Notes: generated by a model from the sequence alone, not told the origin. A DNA stretch of 64,000 nucleotides from Anatilimnocola floriformis (GCF_024256385.1 NZ_JAMLFW010000004.1:1-64000), one strand, 5' to 3'; counted from the stretch's first letter, positions 38,170 to 46,309 are shown. Numbers and translations are program-made.

Positions 38170-39477
38170 TTATTCGTGATAGTGTGGAGCACCCGAATCA
38201 CCATTCACAACCAGCGACAATACCGGATGAGTGCCTGCGTCGATTAACAACGAGTCAGCACGCAAGGTAGCCTTGGTTGCAACTGCTTCTTCTTTGAAGA
38301 AGATAGAAGTATCAACACCGAACGTAACGTCACGAACGATGCGAACGTTCAACTTGCTCCAGTCGCCGAAGTAAACGCATGGTTCACCAGCTTCAAACGT
38401 CGATGGTAAGTTGTCATTGATGAAGATCGGCTTGCCGAGATACGACAACTGAGGCGCACCTGTGAAACCGTTCGTGGTAAGGTTGCCGTTATTCAAGACC
38501 AACCCGGCAGCGATCAAGCTGTGCATCATCCACGCACACTTAGGCGAGTTACGATAAGCTTCATCGAGCGTGAAATATAGGCCGACCATGTCAGCGTCAG
38601 TCACTGCATCAACGTAGATGGTTTCATAACCTTGGGTAACATCATTGGTGAAACCACGGATGTGACCGGTGTTGCCGTCACCATTGGTGATTTGTTGCGA
38701 CAAGAAACGGGCACAACGTGTGCCGTTGTTGTAGCCCACGAGGGACATGATGTCTTCGCTGCTGTCCTCAATCAGTTCGCTAGATACCGGATAGATACCC
38801 GAACCGATCTTGTAGGCTTTCAAAGTCTTGCGGGCGAACGTGGTGTCAGTCGCTGGAACTGTTCCCATTTCCGCAACGTAGCCTGCCAAGTTGCCGGTAT
38901 CGTTGTTGCACAATACACCATAGTCATCACCCTTTGGAGTTCTGACGACGGTCACAATGTCTTGCCAACCCCAGAACGATTTCAACGCACGTTCAAAGCC
39001 TTGAATAACTAAGTCGTTTACAGAGTAACCACCACGAGCGGCATTGCCCTTGACTTGACCATCAGACGAGAATTGCAGCATTTCGGAGTTGCTGTATAGC
39101 TTCGTGCTGAATGACTCATTGCGCCATTTGAAACCGATGTCGTTAGCGGCATCAGCGTATTCGCTCTTGAATAATTGATCGACACCATTGGTCAACCATG
39201 CACGGCCAGCGTCGCCGACATTTGCTTTCTTCGTGTGAATAACAGGGGCAGCGAACTTGTCACTAGCCTTGTCACTCTTTACAGTTTCGAGACGTTCAAA
39301 AGTAGCAATCTGTTTTTTGAGTTCTACTTTCTTATCGGCCAATTCATCAAACCGAGCCATCTCGGTGTCAGTCATTGCCCGGCTTTCCGATTGAATCAAA
39401 TCGGCAATTTGTGTTTGTTCATTTGCAGCCAGTTCCAATTCCTCACGGAACTTAGCGAGTTCGGTTACATTCTTCAT
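38170..39477 (-). CDS. Major capsid protein, HK97 type
   Basis: A 435-residue protein. I chose the ATG at 39477 (MKNVTELAKF...); an in-frame extension upstream would only translate the leader. The N-terminal 110 residues are a charged helical delta domain (ELELAANEQTQIADLIQSES, DELADKKVELKKQIATFERL) that the protease would remove; the core starts near SFSTKLYSNSEM and contains the HK97-fold segments KGDDYGVLCNNDTGN, RKTLKAYKIGSGIYPVS and TNDVTQGYETIYVDAV. It forms the shell. Confidence 0.88.
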   Translation of the reverse strand: MKNVTELAKFREELELAANEQTQIADLIQSESRAMTDTEMARFDELADKKVELKKQIATFERLETVKSDKASDKFAAPVIHTKKANVGDAGRAWLTNGVDQLFKSEYADAANDIGFKWRNESFSTKLYSNSEMLQFSSDGQVKGNAARGGYSVNDLVIQGFERALKSFWGWQDIVTVVRTPKGDDYGVLCNNDTGNLAGYVAEMGTVPATDTTFARKTLKAYKIGSGIYPVSSELIEDSSEDIMSLVGYNNGTRCARFLSQQITNGDGNTGHIRGFTNDVTQGYETIYVDAVTDADMVGLYFTLDEAYRNSPKCAWMMHSLIAAGLVLNNGNLTTNGFTGAPQLSYLGKPIFINDNLPSTFEAGEPCVYFGDWSKLNVRIVRDVTFGVDTSIFFKEEAVATKATLRADSLLIDAGTHPVLSLVVNGDSGAPHYHE

Positions 39478-39544
39478 TTTATAATACCTGATAAGTGTGT
39501 CCCGACTTGGGGGACTGCTGCCACGCTTGGGTGGCGTTATCAGG
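39478..39544 (-). promoter_or_regulatory. Capsid leader with closing hairpin
   Basis: The leader runs from CCTGATAA at 39537-39544 to TTATCAGG at 39487-39494 (minus-strand order), an 8-bp perfect pair, then TATTATAAA and ATG. A hairpin right at the predicted 5' end would protect an abundant mRNA. Confidence 0.5.
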
Positions 39545-39550
39545 TATCTA
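39545..39550 (-). promoter_or_regulatory. TANATA late motif (TAGATA) before the capsid
   Basis: Minus strand reads ACTAGATACCTGATAA, 67 bases before the ATG of the capsid. The motif overlaps the protease stop codon. Confidence 0.5.
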
Positions 39551-40084
39551 GTCAGCAACCACTGAAAAACTTGTGCCGGTATTTGCTGCTTTGAATCCAG
39601 GGCTGTTTACAATCGAGAACTCAACCCTGCCAGTTGGGTCAATGTCCACAATCTCACGCACTAGGTATGGCCCCTCTCGATATTCGTTGTAGGCACATTC
39701 GCCTTGCCACGAAGAACCTTGAACGATGCCCTTGCGAATCTTCGCACGCACCTTTGCGTGATCGGGATCATCGGCATCGAACCGCAGGCTATACGCCATG
39801 CCGAAGTCATCAGGGGTGATTTCACCTGCGGGATCAAGAATATAGTTGTCGTCGTGGTTATACCAAATCGGTATCTGTAGCTTGCTCGTGATTACTTTGT
39901 CAAACGCATGGCGATTGACTCGATAGTGCATTCCGCCCCTGATACAAGTTGTTCCAGGGTTCGACCGATTGAACCACACTGCGGCATATCCTCGGAAGTA
40001 TTCGCCGCCGTCGTCTTGCTGCGTGATTTGAACCGCAGGTGTAACTACGCTAAAAGTAAGTTTACAGAATCGTTGATGTTCCAT
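39548..40084 (-). CDS. Prohead maturation protease (HK97/U35 family)
   Basis: A 178-residue protein with AAGGAG before ATG, overlapping the end of portal by 40 bases. Motifs: GYAAVWFNRSNPG, the catalytic His region IWYNHDDNYIL, VRAKIRKGIVQGSSWQGE with the Ser of the dyad, and EFSIVNSPGFKAANTGTS. It would cleave the delta domain of the capsid protein during maturation. Confidence 0.88.
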   Translation of the reverse strand: MEHQRFCKLTFSVVTPAVQITQQDDGGEYFRGYAAVWFNRSNPGTTCIRGGMHYRVNRHAFDKVITSKLQIPIWYNHDDNYILDPAGEITPDDFGMAYSLRFDADDPDHAKVRAKIRKGIVQGSSWQGECAYNEYREGPYLVREIVDIDPTGRVEFSIVNSPGFKAANTGTSFSVVAD

Positions 40085-41523
40085 TTCTCGATCACTCCTT
40101 GTCTTTGTTCCGGCAGCACGTTATCTAGTTCGGCCTGCATTGTTTCCAGTTGCTCGATAACAGGTGTGGCATCCAACCCATCGAGGGCAGACCTGATTAC
40201 CCGCTCGTGATCGGTCAGAGAATACTTCCCTGCCGCCACTGACTTGACTAATCGTTTCTTCAGTCGCTTGAGTGCGGCGAACGTCAGACCGCCTGCGGCC
40301 GATTCCTTCGCCTCGTGGAAGTCATTCGTTTGACTTCCAGATTCTGCCGGTTGACTTCCAGCGGCTGCGGCCTGCGGCGATTGCGGTTCCGGTTCGGGTT
40401 CAAACGTGCCCGATTCGCCGAGCTTGCTGCGCACTTCATCGAGGGAAATCACCTTGGCCGCATACTTCGCAAGCTGCAATTGCTGGTAGCTAGGATCGGA
40501 TGCGAGGAACGAACCACGATCAAATTCGATTACGTGGGTGTCAATCTCCCGTGGCCGCAGCAGCTTCGCCGAGAACTCTGCCTCATCATTGGTGAACCAG
40601 TTGTCGAGCATTTGAGCGAACAACAAGTTGTCTTGCTCAAGGCTGCCGTAGCTGATCGAACCACGGGCACCGATGCGAGTGCCAGGCAGGCCGACAGCAT
40701 TGGCAATGTCCGTGAGCGTGGCTTCACTGAGGGCAGATAGTTCCATCTCCTGAGCATTGAGATTTACTGTGGAGAGTTCCGCACCACCGTGCAGCACTGC
40801 GAGCTTGTGCGAATTCTTCAGCCCTTCGTTAATCCACTTCAGATTATCTAGCAGTTCCTTGCGTTGTTCCGGTGTCATGAAACCGGGGATGCGAACCACC
40901 TTTGAGATGTGCGAACCGTTTTGGAAATACAGATATTGAAACCGCTGAATCGCATTGGCTTTTTTCGTAGCGAGCTTGAGCATGTCGAGGGCTGAAAAAG
41001 ATTCGCCCGCTTCATCGCTTGGCAAGTTCATGATGTGAATCATGTCGTCATACGGCACATCGAAATATCCGGTGCCGGTGTTGACCGTGTAGTAATGCTC
41101 GATGACGATGCCTCGCTGCACGACACGAACCGGATACACCTGATCGGCGTTCAAGTTGTATAGGCCGATAGGCGTGCCGGTTTCATCACGATCAATAAAC
41201 GCAAACCCGTCACCTTTCCGAATCGCCGAACTGTGCAGCGTCCTCAGGAATTCAAAGGACGTTGTGAACGGGTTGGCCTTGTGACTTAACAGGCTAAATG
41301 CTGGGTGCTGCTTGTCATTCTCTTTGGCGCCATTCGGCAAAACCTTACGCACCCACAAGTCAGTTCTCGCAATACCGCTGCTGACTTCCCGAATCGCATT
41401 GAAGAACGCAGGGACAGTCAGCGGGTTCGCTGAGATAGTGTCACGGTTGTCGTCTTGCTCCTGCTCTTGCAGATCGGCCAACATCCACGGGATGTTCTTA
41501 CTCTGTATATTGAAATTAGGCAT
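40045..41523 (-). CDS. Portal protein, HK97 family
   Basis: A 492-residue protein. Family signs: PAFFNAIREVSSGIARTDLW, HPAFSLLSHKANPFTT, YNLNADQVYPVRVVQ, MIHIMNLPSDEAGESFSALD, HISKVVRIPGFMTPEQRKEL and LTDIANAVGLPGTRIGA. A Ser/Gln-rich linker near the C-terminus precedes a helical tail. It forms the dodecameric channel for DNA. The start carries the TANATA context. Confidence 0.88.
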   Translation of the reverse strand: MPNFNIQSKNIPWMLADLQEQEQDDNRDTISANPLTVPAFFNAIREVSSGIARTDLWVRKVLPNGAKENDKQHPAFSLLSHKANPFTTSFEFLRTLHSSAIRKGDGFAFIDRDETGTPIGLYNLNADQVYPVRVVQRGIVIEHYYTVNTGTGYFDVPYDDMIHIMNLPSDEAGESFSALDMLKLATKKANAIQRFQYLYFQNGSHISKVVRIPGFMTPEQRKELLDNLKWINEGLKNSHKLAVLHGGAELSTVNLNAQEMELSALSEATLTDIANAVGLPGTRIGARGSISYGSLEQDNLLFAQMLDNWFTNDEAEFSAKLLRPREIDTHVIEFDRGSFLASDPSYQQLQLAKYAAKVISLDEVRSKLGESGTFEPEPEPQSPQAAAAGSQPAESGSQTNDFHEAKESAAGGLTFAALKRLKKRLVKSVAAGKYSLTDHERVIRSALDGLDATPVIEQLETMQAELDNVLPEQRQGVIEKWNINDSVNLLLA

Positions 41524-41527
41524 ACCC

Positions 41528-41533
41528 TATGTA
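41528..41533 (-). promoter_or_regulatory. TANATA late motif (TACATA) before the portal
   Basis: Minus strand reads ACTACATAGGGTATG. Confidence 0.5.
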
Positions 41534-41537
41534 GTTG

Positions 41538-43214
41538 CTATCCCACGGTTTCGCCCCAAACATTACCGGGTGGCAATGCCTTTGGATCAACTTTGTGTTC
41601 AAGCCATGCCGTCAGACTGCAAGCGAGGGCATCGACAAAATCGATCTTGTTGTAGTGGCCAGACTTCACAACGTCTAAACGATCATGCTTATCCCGCACC
41701 GGCTTGCAGTTGCTCACGCAGTAATTGGTGATCGGGTTATCCGGTGTCTTGAACTGACCTGCCGAAACAATGCGCTCAATCATCGAGAACGCTGGCGACA
41801 TGTGATAAACCGTCTGAGGAACTTCAATCAGCTTCCCTCTGAACTCTGGTTGTTGCTCGATCAACTGCCGGAATCCCTCAGTGCGTGTCGGGTCAAACCG
41901 GATGCTGCGGATATTGAAGTGTGCTGCGTCCCTCTTCAGCGATTGAATGAGTGCCGAAGAATCAACCACGTTCCCATCGGTCAGCGTCATCTTGTATTGC
42001 GGGTGAGCCGAGAGCGATAGATAGTTGATGTTGTCTGTCTCGCCACGCTCAACGGCAATGCAATTGTTCTCGCCTCGTGGGATGAAGTATCGGGGGAAGC
42101 TTTGGTAAATGCCGTTGCGTTCTGTCGTGATCGTGTAGCAGCAGATGTCGAATTTGCTTGCATAGTCGAGGCCGATGTCAACGACGCTGCCGTAGAAGTC
42201 GCTCTCATTCACCATCCCGCAACACGATTGCCAATAGGTTTGGTTCAGCCACGTTTCGCTGCTGCCCACCCATCGGCCCATCATCAGAGTTTCAAAATTA
42301 TATTCTTCGCCCGGTTTCCCCTGTGCCGATTGCCAATCGTCGAGCAAGTCACGTTTGTCAACCGTCATGTTGAGCGCCGGGAAACACTGATCGAGTGCCG
42401 CCTCAACATTGTCTCGCCAGTTCTCCGGTGCTTCATATACGACAGGCAGCACTGCGGTGTCGTCGCACTTCCCCTCAAGGATGCTCTTGCACAATTTATA
42501 TTTTTCAAAAGCAAGGTGGCTCAAATCAAATTGGGGGGTCGTGATCGTGAGAATAAACTTCATGCTGCGATCAAGACCGGATCGGGTGAGCCTATCCCAC
42601 ACCGTTTGTGCAGCGGTCCTAGGTATCTCGGCGAACTCATCGAACCCAATCAGCGTGGGGCTGTAAGATGATTTGCCCTCAGGGTTGCTGCTGAGAATGT
42701 GAATCGTGCTGGCGGTTTTCTTGTTGACGATTTGCTTCAGGTGTTCCCGTGGCCAGAAGTCTTTGGCAAGATCCTCGCTCGATTCGATGAAGTCACGAAT
42801 ACGCTTGAACAAGTTCATGGCCTGCGGCACGCAGGACGCAGTAAGAATCACATCAGCCCGTTGATCGGCGAGTGAATGGAACGCTGACAGACAACTCATG
42901 AGCACGGATTTACCACACCGTTTCGGGCAATACACATGGCAATATCTCGTGCGGAACCGGCCATCTTTTTTGCGCCACCCATACATGGTGTTGATGAGCG
43001 CCTTTTGAAACGGCAGCAACGTCACCTTGCGACCGGCTGGCCCGTTGTAGCAATCATCCGTGAGCGTGCAGAACTCTTCACAAAAGCGAATGATCTTTTT
43101 CGGCAACTTCAGATCGACATACATTCCTTGCTGTCGGCATAGTTCGTCATACGGCAGGACGAACAAATCATTCTCTATCTGCATCGTGCTCCTGTTACGA
43201 TTTTCATTCTTCAT
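41538..43214 (-). CDS. Terminase large subunit
   Basis: A 558-residue protein. ATPase Walker A-like YCPKRCGKSVLM (about residues 95-106) and Walker B-like LIGFDEFAEI (about 186), then motif III TITTPQFD and, in the C-terminal nuclease half, DIGLDYASKFD and VVDSSALIQSLKR. The 42-base overlap with the small subunit uses ATG at 43214; a second ATG at 43184 with a better AGGAG is possible. It packages phage DNA through the portal. Confidence 0.92.
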   Translation of the reverse strand: MKNENRNRSTMQIENDLFVLPYDELCRQQGMYVDLKLPKKIIRFCEEFCTLTDDCYNGPAGRKVTLLPFQKALINTMYGWRKKDGRFRTRYCHVYCPKRCGKSVLMSCLSAFHSLADQRADVILTASCVPQAMNLFKRIRDFIESSEDLAKDFWPREHLKQIVNKKTASTIHILSSNPEGKSSYSPTLIGFDEFAEIPRTAAQTVWDRLTRSGLDRSMKFILTITTPQFDLSHLAFEKYKLCKSILEGKCDDTAVLPVVYEAPENWRDNVEAALDQCFPALNMTVDKRDLLDDWQSAQGKPGEEYNFETLMMGRWVGSSETWLNQTYWQSCCGMVNESDFYGSVVDIGLDYASKFDICCYTITTERNGIYQSFPRYFIPRGENNCIAVERGETDNINYLSLSAHPQYKMTLTDGNVVDSSALIQSLKRDAAHFNIRSIRFDPTRTEGFRQLIEQQPEFRGKLIEVPQTVYHMSPAFSMIERIVSAGQFKTPDNPITNYCVSNCKPVRDKHDRLDVVKSGHYNKIDFVDALACSLTAWLEHKVDPKALPPGNVWGETVG

Positions 43215-43581
43215 CCTCCATCAGCCTATCGAGGTTAGACTTCTCACCTGTCGATTGCGGTGCTGAGGTTTCAAGACTCGCCCGCAATTGCTTCTCCCAA
43301 TCTCGCAACGCTGCACCATACTTCTGCTGCAAGCCAAGGGCAGGGTGCGGAACGAGATTGCCGTTGCTACCGGGAAGGAATATTCCTTCGGGTGTCTGTG
43401 ATTGCTGCTCAATCATCGCCTGCATCAAGACATACGATTCGTGTTCTGCCGCAGCTTTGGCGAGCAATTCACGCTGTCCACTATCGAGCGGTGGCAACTC
43501 TTTGAGGCGACTATAGAAGTAGGTTCGTGCTATTTTTCCGGTCAACCAATCCGGTGCTGATTCTTTCTTAGGCTTTCCCAT
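43204..43581 (-). CDS. Terminase small subunit-like
   Basis: A 125-residue helical protein with GKIARTYFYSRLKELPPLD, ESYVLMQAMIEQQSQTPEG and PALGLQQKYGAALRDWEKQL, the pattern of P27/TerS small subunits. It lies directly before and overlaps the large subunit, as expected. It binds the packaging site. Start with TATATA motif five bases upstream. Confidence 0.75.
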   Translation of the reverse strand: MGKPKKESAPDWLTGKIARTYFYSRLKELPPLDSGQRELLAKAAAEHESYVLMQAMIEQQSQTPEGIFLPGSNGNLVPHPALGLQQKYGAALRDWEKQLRASLETSAPQSTGEKSNLDRLMEDEE

Positions 43582-43585
43582 GCTT

Positions 43586-43591
43586 TATATA
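43586..43591 (-). promoter_or_regulatory. TANATA late motif (TATATA) before terminase
   Basis: Minus strand reads CTTATATAAAGCATG, at the start of the packaging genes. Confidence 0.5.
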
Positions 43592-43765
43592 AGCACCATT
43601 GATGGCGAATTTTCCCGGTTCAGGCCGAAAATCGGGCAAAAAAATCTACACACGGGCAAGCGGCCAACAGATTCGCACCCGTGCCAAAAAAAATGACAAC
43701 TATCAAAGAGTTGTAAATTTTATATTTTCTTCAGGTTTTTGTTCATTGGCACACTCAATAAGTGC

Positions 43766-44551
43766 ATGAACTACCTAGACCTATTCAGTGGGATCGGCGG
43801 CTTTGCCTTGGCGGCAGAGTGGGCAGGCATCACCTGTGATAATCATTTCAATAGTGACATCGATGCCTACTGCAACAGCGTATATCAACACCATTACCCG
43901 TCCTCGCAGTGTCTGGGAGACATCACGAGCATCGACGGTAATCAACTCAAGGAGCAATATGGAAGCGAATGGATCATCACCGGGGGATTCCCCTGCCAAG
44001 ATGTGTCGAGCGCCGGGAAACGTGCAGGGATCGACGGTGCAAGGTCCGGTCTTTGGACTCACTATGCAAGGCTTATCTCTGAACTCAGGCCGACAGTGTG
44101 CATCATCGAGAACGTCAGAGGGTTGTTCAATCGAGGCTTTGGACGAGTCCTCAATGACTTGGCCGACTGCGGGTATGATGCGGAGTGGCGAACTCTTCGA
44201 GCCTGCGATTATGGCCTTGCACACAACCGCCAACGTGTGTGGATTGTTGCCTACCCCACGGGCTTTCGATGCTCAGCAGATGCAGAACAACCTCAGGCCG
44301 TGGGAAACATGGGAGAACGCACACAACCTCACGGCACTGCTGATTGGCTGGGAGTATGGGTTGCACGGCAACGAGCCTCGACCGAAAGGGCATTACGTGG
44401 CCAACCACTTGTTTCTCTGCGGCCTGATGGGGTATCCGACAGAGTGGCTTTCAAGTGTGAATTAGCGAGAGTCAAAGCCTTGGGCAATTCGATTTGCCCG
44501 ATCATCGCCGCCGACATCTTCAGACGGGTTATCGCCGCTGGGTTGCTGTGA
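43766..44551 (+). CDS. DNA (cytosine-5)-methyltransferase
   Basis: A 261-residue protein. The ATG of MNYLDLFSGIGGFALA is chosen because motif I sits directly there; an upstream TTG adds nine residues. Motif I DLFSGIGGF, IV GGFPCQDVSSAGK with the catalytic Cys, VI IIENVRGL, VIII NRQRVWIVA and X ALGNSICPIIA are present. The target-recognition part is short. It would methylate cytosine to protect phage DNA. The homologue 52817-53602 is highly similar except in residues 162-195. It overlaps an open +1 frame (see separate entry) and is the only plus-strand gene in the late half. Confidence 0.9.
   Translation: MNYLDLFSGIGGFALAAEWAGITCDNHFNSDIDAYCNSVYQHHYPSSQCLGDITSIDGNQLKEQYGSEWIITGGFPCQDVSSAGKRAGIDGARSGLWTHYARLISELRPTVCIIENVRGLFNRGFGRVLNDLADCGYDAEWRTLRACDYGLAHNRQRVWIVAYPTGFRCSADAEQPQAVGNMGERTQPHGTADWLGVWVARQRASTERALRGQPLVSLRPDGVSDRVAFKCELARVKALGNSICPIIAADIFRRVIAAGLL
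44154..44465 (+). other. Conserved +1-frame ORF overlapping the methyltransferase
   Basis: In the frame shifted by one base, an ORF is open from 43788 to the stop at 44465. Its last part reads GLLPTPRAFDAQQMQNNL through GHYVANHLFLCGLMGYPTEW, which resembles the C-terminal ending (LPTP...LMG.P..W) of other phage methyltransferases. From 44247 to the stop it is about 76% identical to the element 2 version, with about 19 codons that differ only silently; the methyltransferase frame is about 60% identical with radical changes. Upstream of 44240 the bias reverses, so that part is probably only a shadow. Expression is unproven. Confidence 0.55.
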
Positions 44552-44804
44552 TGCGGCTGTGGCAAGACTTCGTAAGGCTCATCAGATTCGAAATGGCGTG
44601 CGGATCGGGGCAAACGTCCTTAGGGATGATGTGGTGGACTTCTTGCGCCAAACGACCGCAGCCGCACTCACACCACGGATTGAGGGCTAGTTTCGCCGGT
44701 CTTGTCTCATCTACCCATCGTCTTGATGAATAGAACGGGTCAGACTTTTTAAGGCTTCGTGCGGTTCGTGTGACGGGTTGGAAACGTGGTGCTCGGTTTG
44801 GCAT
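44529..44804 (-). CDS. HNH endonuclease
   Basis: A 91-residue protein starting at ATG 44804 with TAGATA five bases before it. Contains PWCECGCGRLAQEVHHIIPK, the CxCxC zinc part and the HHIIP of the HNH active site, followed by NLMSLTKSCHSRIT. Short HNH proteins next to terminase commonly help cleave DNA for packaging. It overlaps the methyltransferase 3' end (convergent) by 23 bases. Confidence 0.82.
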   Translation of the reverse strand: MPNRAPRFQPVTRTARSLKKSDPFYSSRRWVDETRPAKLALNPWCECGCGRLAQEVHHIIPKDVCPDPHAISNLMSLTKSCHSRITATQRR

Positions 44805-44809
44805 GGAAA

Positions 44810-44815
44810 TATCTA
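44810..44815 (-). promoter_or_regulatory. TANATA late motif (TAGATA) before HNH
   Basis: Minus strand reads GACTAGATATTTCCATG; no ribosome-binding site between motif and start. Confidence 0.5.
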
Positions 44816-44875
44816 GTCGAGCGGCATAGATAAGGTGAAGTCTTTGAATGAGCTTCTCTAACAATCTTGACGACG

Positions 44876-44915
44876 ACACCCAGCGGTTGTTACATCGCTG
44901 GGTGTTTTCGTTTCT
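44876..44915 (+). terminator. Terminator between HNH/methyltransferase and the Rep-like gene
   Basis: A perfect 10-bp stem ACACCCAGCG/CGCTGGGTGT with loop GTTGTTACAT, followed by TTTTCGTTT. Faces the plus strand; may also serve the end of the Rep-like gene at 44920. Confidence 0.8.
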
Positions 44916-44919
44916 GGAC

Positions 44920-46032
44920 TTACTCAATCTGGATGACTTCGCAATATCGCCAGCAAGGGGCACCACGACCACGAGCGAGGTTTTGGATCGGCAGCCATTC
45001 CTTTATCATGCTTATCAAGATGCCTTTCGAGTTCCTGCCGCCGAATTTACCACCGGCCCGATTAGTGGCGCTTTTGCTTTCGGCCTGCGTGATTAGGTCA
45101 GATAGGCTCAGGCCGATAAACTCCTCGGTTCGATAGAATCCCCTCACGCCGCTGATAGTGACCATCGCCTGCAACACTTCGGCAACATCGTCATCTGTGT
45201 AGTTACATTCTCGCAGCCTGTTACCGATCAAATTCACTTTGCGGCGAAAGGCTTCCCCGTCTTTGTGCGCCTCATACTCTTCGAGTTCAAAAACGGTGGG
45301 AATCTCAAATGCCTCGATGGCTGTCTGTGAATAGTCACGGTCAGCGGCTGCGGTCTGAGGTTTCGCTGTGACCGGTTTCGGTTTCGCCTTTGCCTTGACC
45401 ATCGTTGCGGTGGCAGTGGCGACTGATGATTCCCTGTCGTCACGCTCGTGCGATTCTGCGGCACGTTGAACCGGCTTGGCCTTTGGTATGTCCTTGTCCT
45501 TCCAAAGGCTGTGTAAGGCTTCTGCGGGCGGCACGGCAACGATATTGTCTTCGGCCACTAGACCTAGCTCCCGTAGGTCTTTGAGATTCTCCTTGACCGT
45601 TTTCCAAGTCAGACCTAGCGAGCCGGCATACGTCGCAATCGATTGATATGGGTTGTCGCTGATCCGCCAATACAACACGTTCATTCGGGCGGAGAGTTCA
45701 GAGTTAGTCGAACGGACATAATATGAAAAATAGCAAAACGGGAATTTCGCTTTTTCTTTTTTTGGCACATGGAAATAGTGTGCGGGCGGTTCGTTCGCCT
45801 TGATAATGTTACCGGTAACAGTCAGCAGGCCGGTATTACAGAGATTGGTGATTGCGGCTGCGTCTAACCCTTTGCGAGTTAGGCCGGTATCACGTTCGAT
45901 GCCGATGCGAGTGATCGGCAAGCCTTTCCGCTGCCTGAACCAGCAATAGCTATAGACGACTAGTTCGGCGAAATTCAGCGGGCACTGTGTCGTTGTGGAC
46001 AGAACGATAGACCGCTTTTTGGTCTCCTTCAT
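44920..46032 (-). CDS. Candidate replication initiator (winged-helix protein)
   Basis: A 370-residue protein. ATG at 46032 has AAAGGAA upstream. The N-terminal 160 residues look like two winged-helix domains: LNFAELVVYSYCWFRQRKG, ITRIGIERDTGLTRKGLDAA and SIATYAGSLGLTWKTVKENL, which resembles plasmid/phage Rep and primase-loading proteins. A Lys/Ala/Pro/Thr-rich linker (about 200-235) separates it from a C-terminal helical domain. It is next to the iteron array, which supports a replication role. No catalytic Tyr or helicase motif is visible. Confidence 0.55.
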   Translation of the reverse strand: MKETKKRSIVLSTTTQCPLNFAELVVYSYCWFRQRKGLPITRIGIERDTGLTRKGLDAAAITNLCNTGLLTVTGNIIKANEPPAHYFHVPKKEKAKFPFCYFSYYVRSTNSELSARMNVLYWRISDNPYQSIATYAGSLGLTWKTVKENLKDLRELGLVAEDNIVAVPPAEALHSLWKDKDIPKAKPVQRAAESHERDDRESSVATATATMVKAKAKPKPVTAKPQTAAADRDYSQTAIEAFEIPTVFELEEYEAHKDGEAFRRKVNLIGNRLRECNYTDDDVAEVLQAMVTISGVRGFYRTEEFIGLSLSDLITQAESKSATNRAGGKFGGRNSKGILISMIKEWLPIQNLARGRGAPCWRYCEVIQIE

Positions 46033-46040
46033 GAGATTCC

Positions 46041-46162
46041 TTTTGTAAATAAATATAAGATACTTTATTTATACCGCTGAGCGCAAATTGCTTCCAGGCC
46101 AAAAACACAAAAAGCCATGTTTATGCAACATGGCTTCCTGCGTATCTTTATTTACAAAAAGG
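46041..46162. promoter_or_regulatory. Inverted operator-like pair around a hairpin
   Basis: The sequence CCTTTTGTAAATAAATATAAGATAC (given here in two parts: CCTTTTGTAAAT and AAATATAAGATAC, 46039-46063) is repeated in inverted form, GTATCTTTATTTAC plus AAAAAGG (46142-46162), about 80 bp away. The first copy overlaps the leader of the Rep-like gene, so it may bind its regulator. Confidence 0.45.
46101..46135 (-). terminator. Minus-strand terminator/attenuator upstream of the Rep-like gene
   Basis: Stem AGCCATGT/ACATGGCT (46113-46120/46128-46135) followed, on the minus strand, by TTTTTGTGTTTTT. It would stop transcripts entering from the origin region. Confidence 0.6.
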
Positions 46163-46273
46163 CTTCCCGTTCGGGAACCACTCTATCTATGCTTCACCCC
46201 TTCGGAAAATGGTGACTATTGATATATCGCATTCTAGCAAATGATACTTGACGGGTCTAGTGAATTTTTGAGG

Positions 46274-46309
46274 CGAGGGGCGGGGGCGGGGGCGAGGGGG
46301 GGCGGGGCC
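46274..46309 (+). other. G-run tract (possible G-quadruplex)
   Basis: Five G runs of four or more (GAGGGGCGGGGGC, then GGGGGCGAGGGGGGG, then CGGGGCC) within 36 bases, with loops of 1-3 bases. This exceeds the usual four-tract rule. It lies 270 bp from the iterons. Confidence 0.55.

Noticed and set aside
27627-43591. TANATA-ATG motif as a mere consequence of overlapping stop codons
   Set aside because: Several copies (27632, 32427, 37970, 41528, 43586, 44810, 63154) do not include a stop codon of the previous gene, yet keep the same sequence and spacing.
43788-44240. 5' part of the +1 frame over the methyltransferase (SPAK... to TWPTAG) as a real coding region
   Set aside because: Differences between the two elements in this part are silent in the methyltransferase frame, so it is most likely a shadow. 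Only the region after about 44241 shows the opposite bias.
44848-45096. 82-residue plus-strand ORF
   Set aside because: It runs through a strong terminator and lies antisense to the Rep-like gene, with no start signal.
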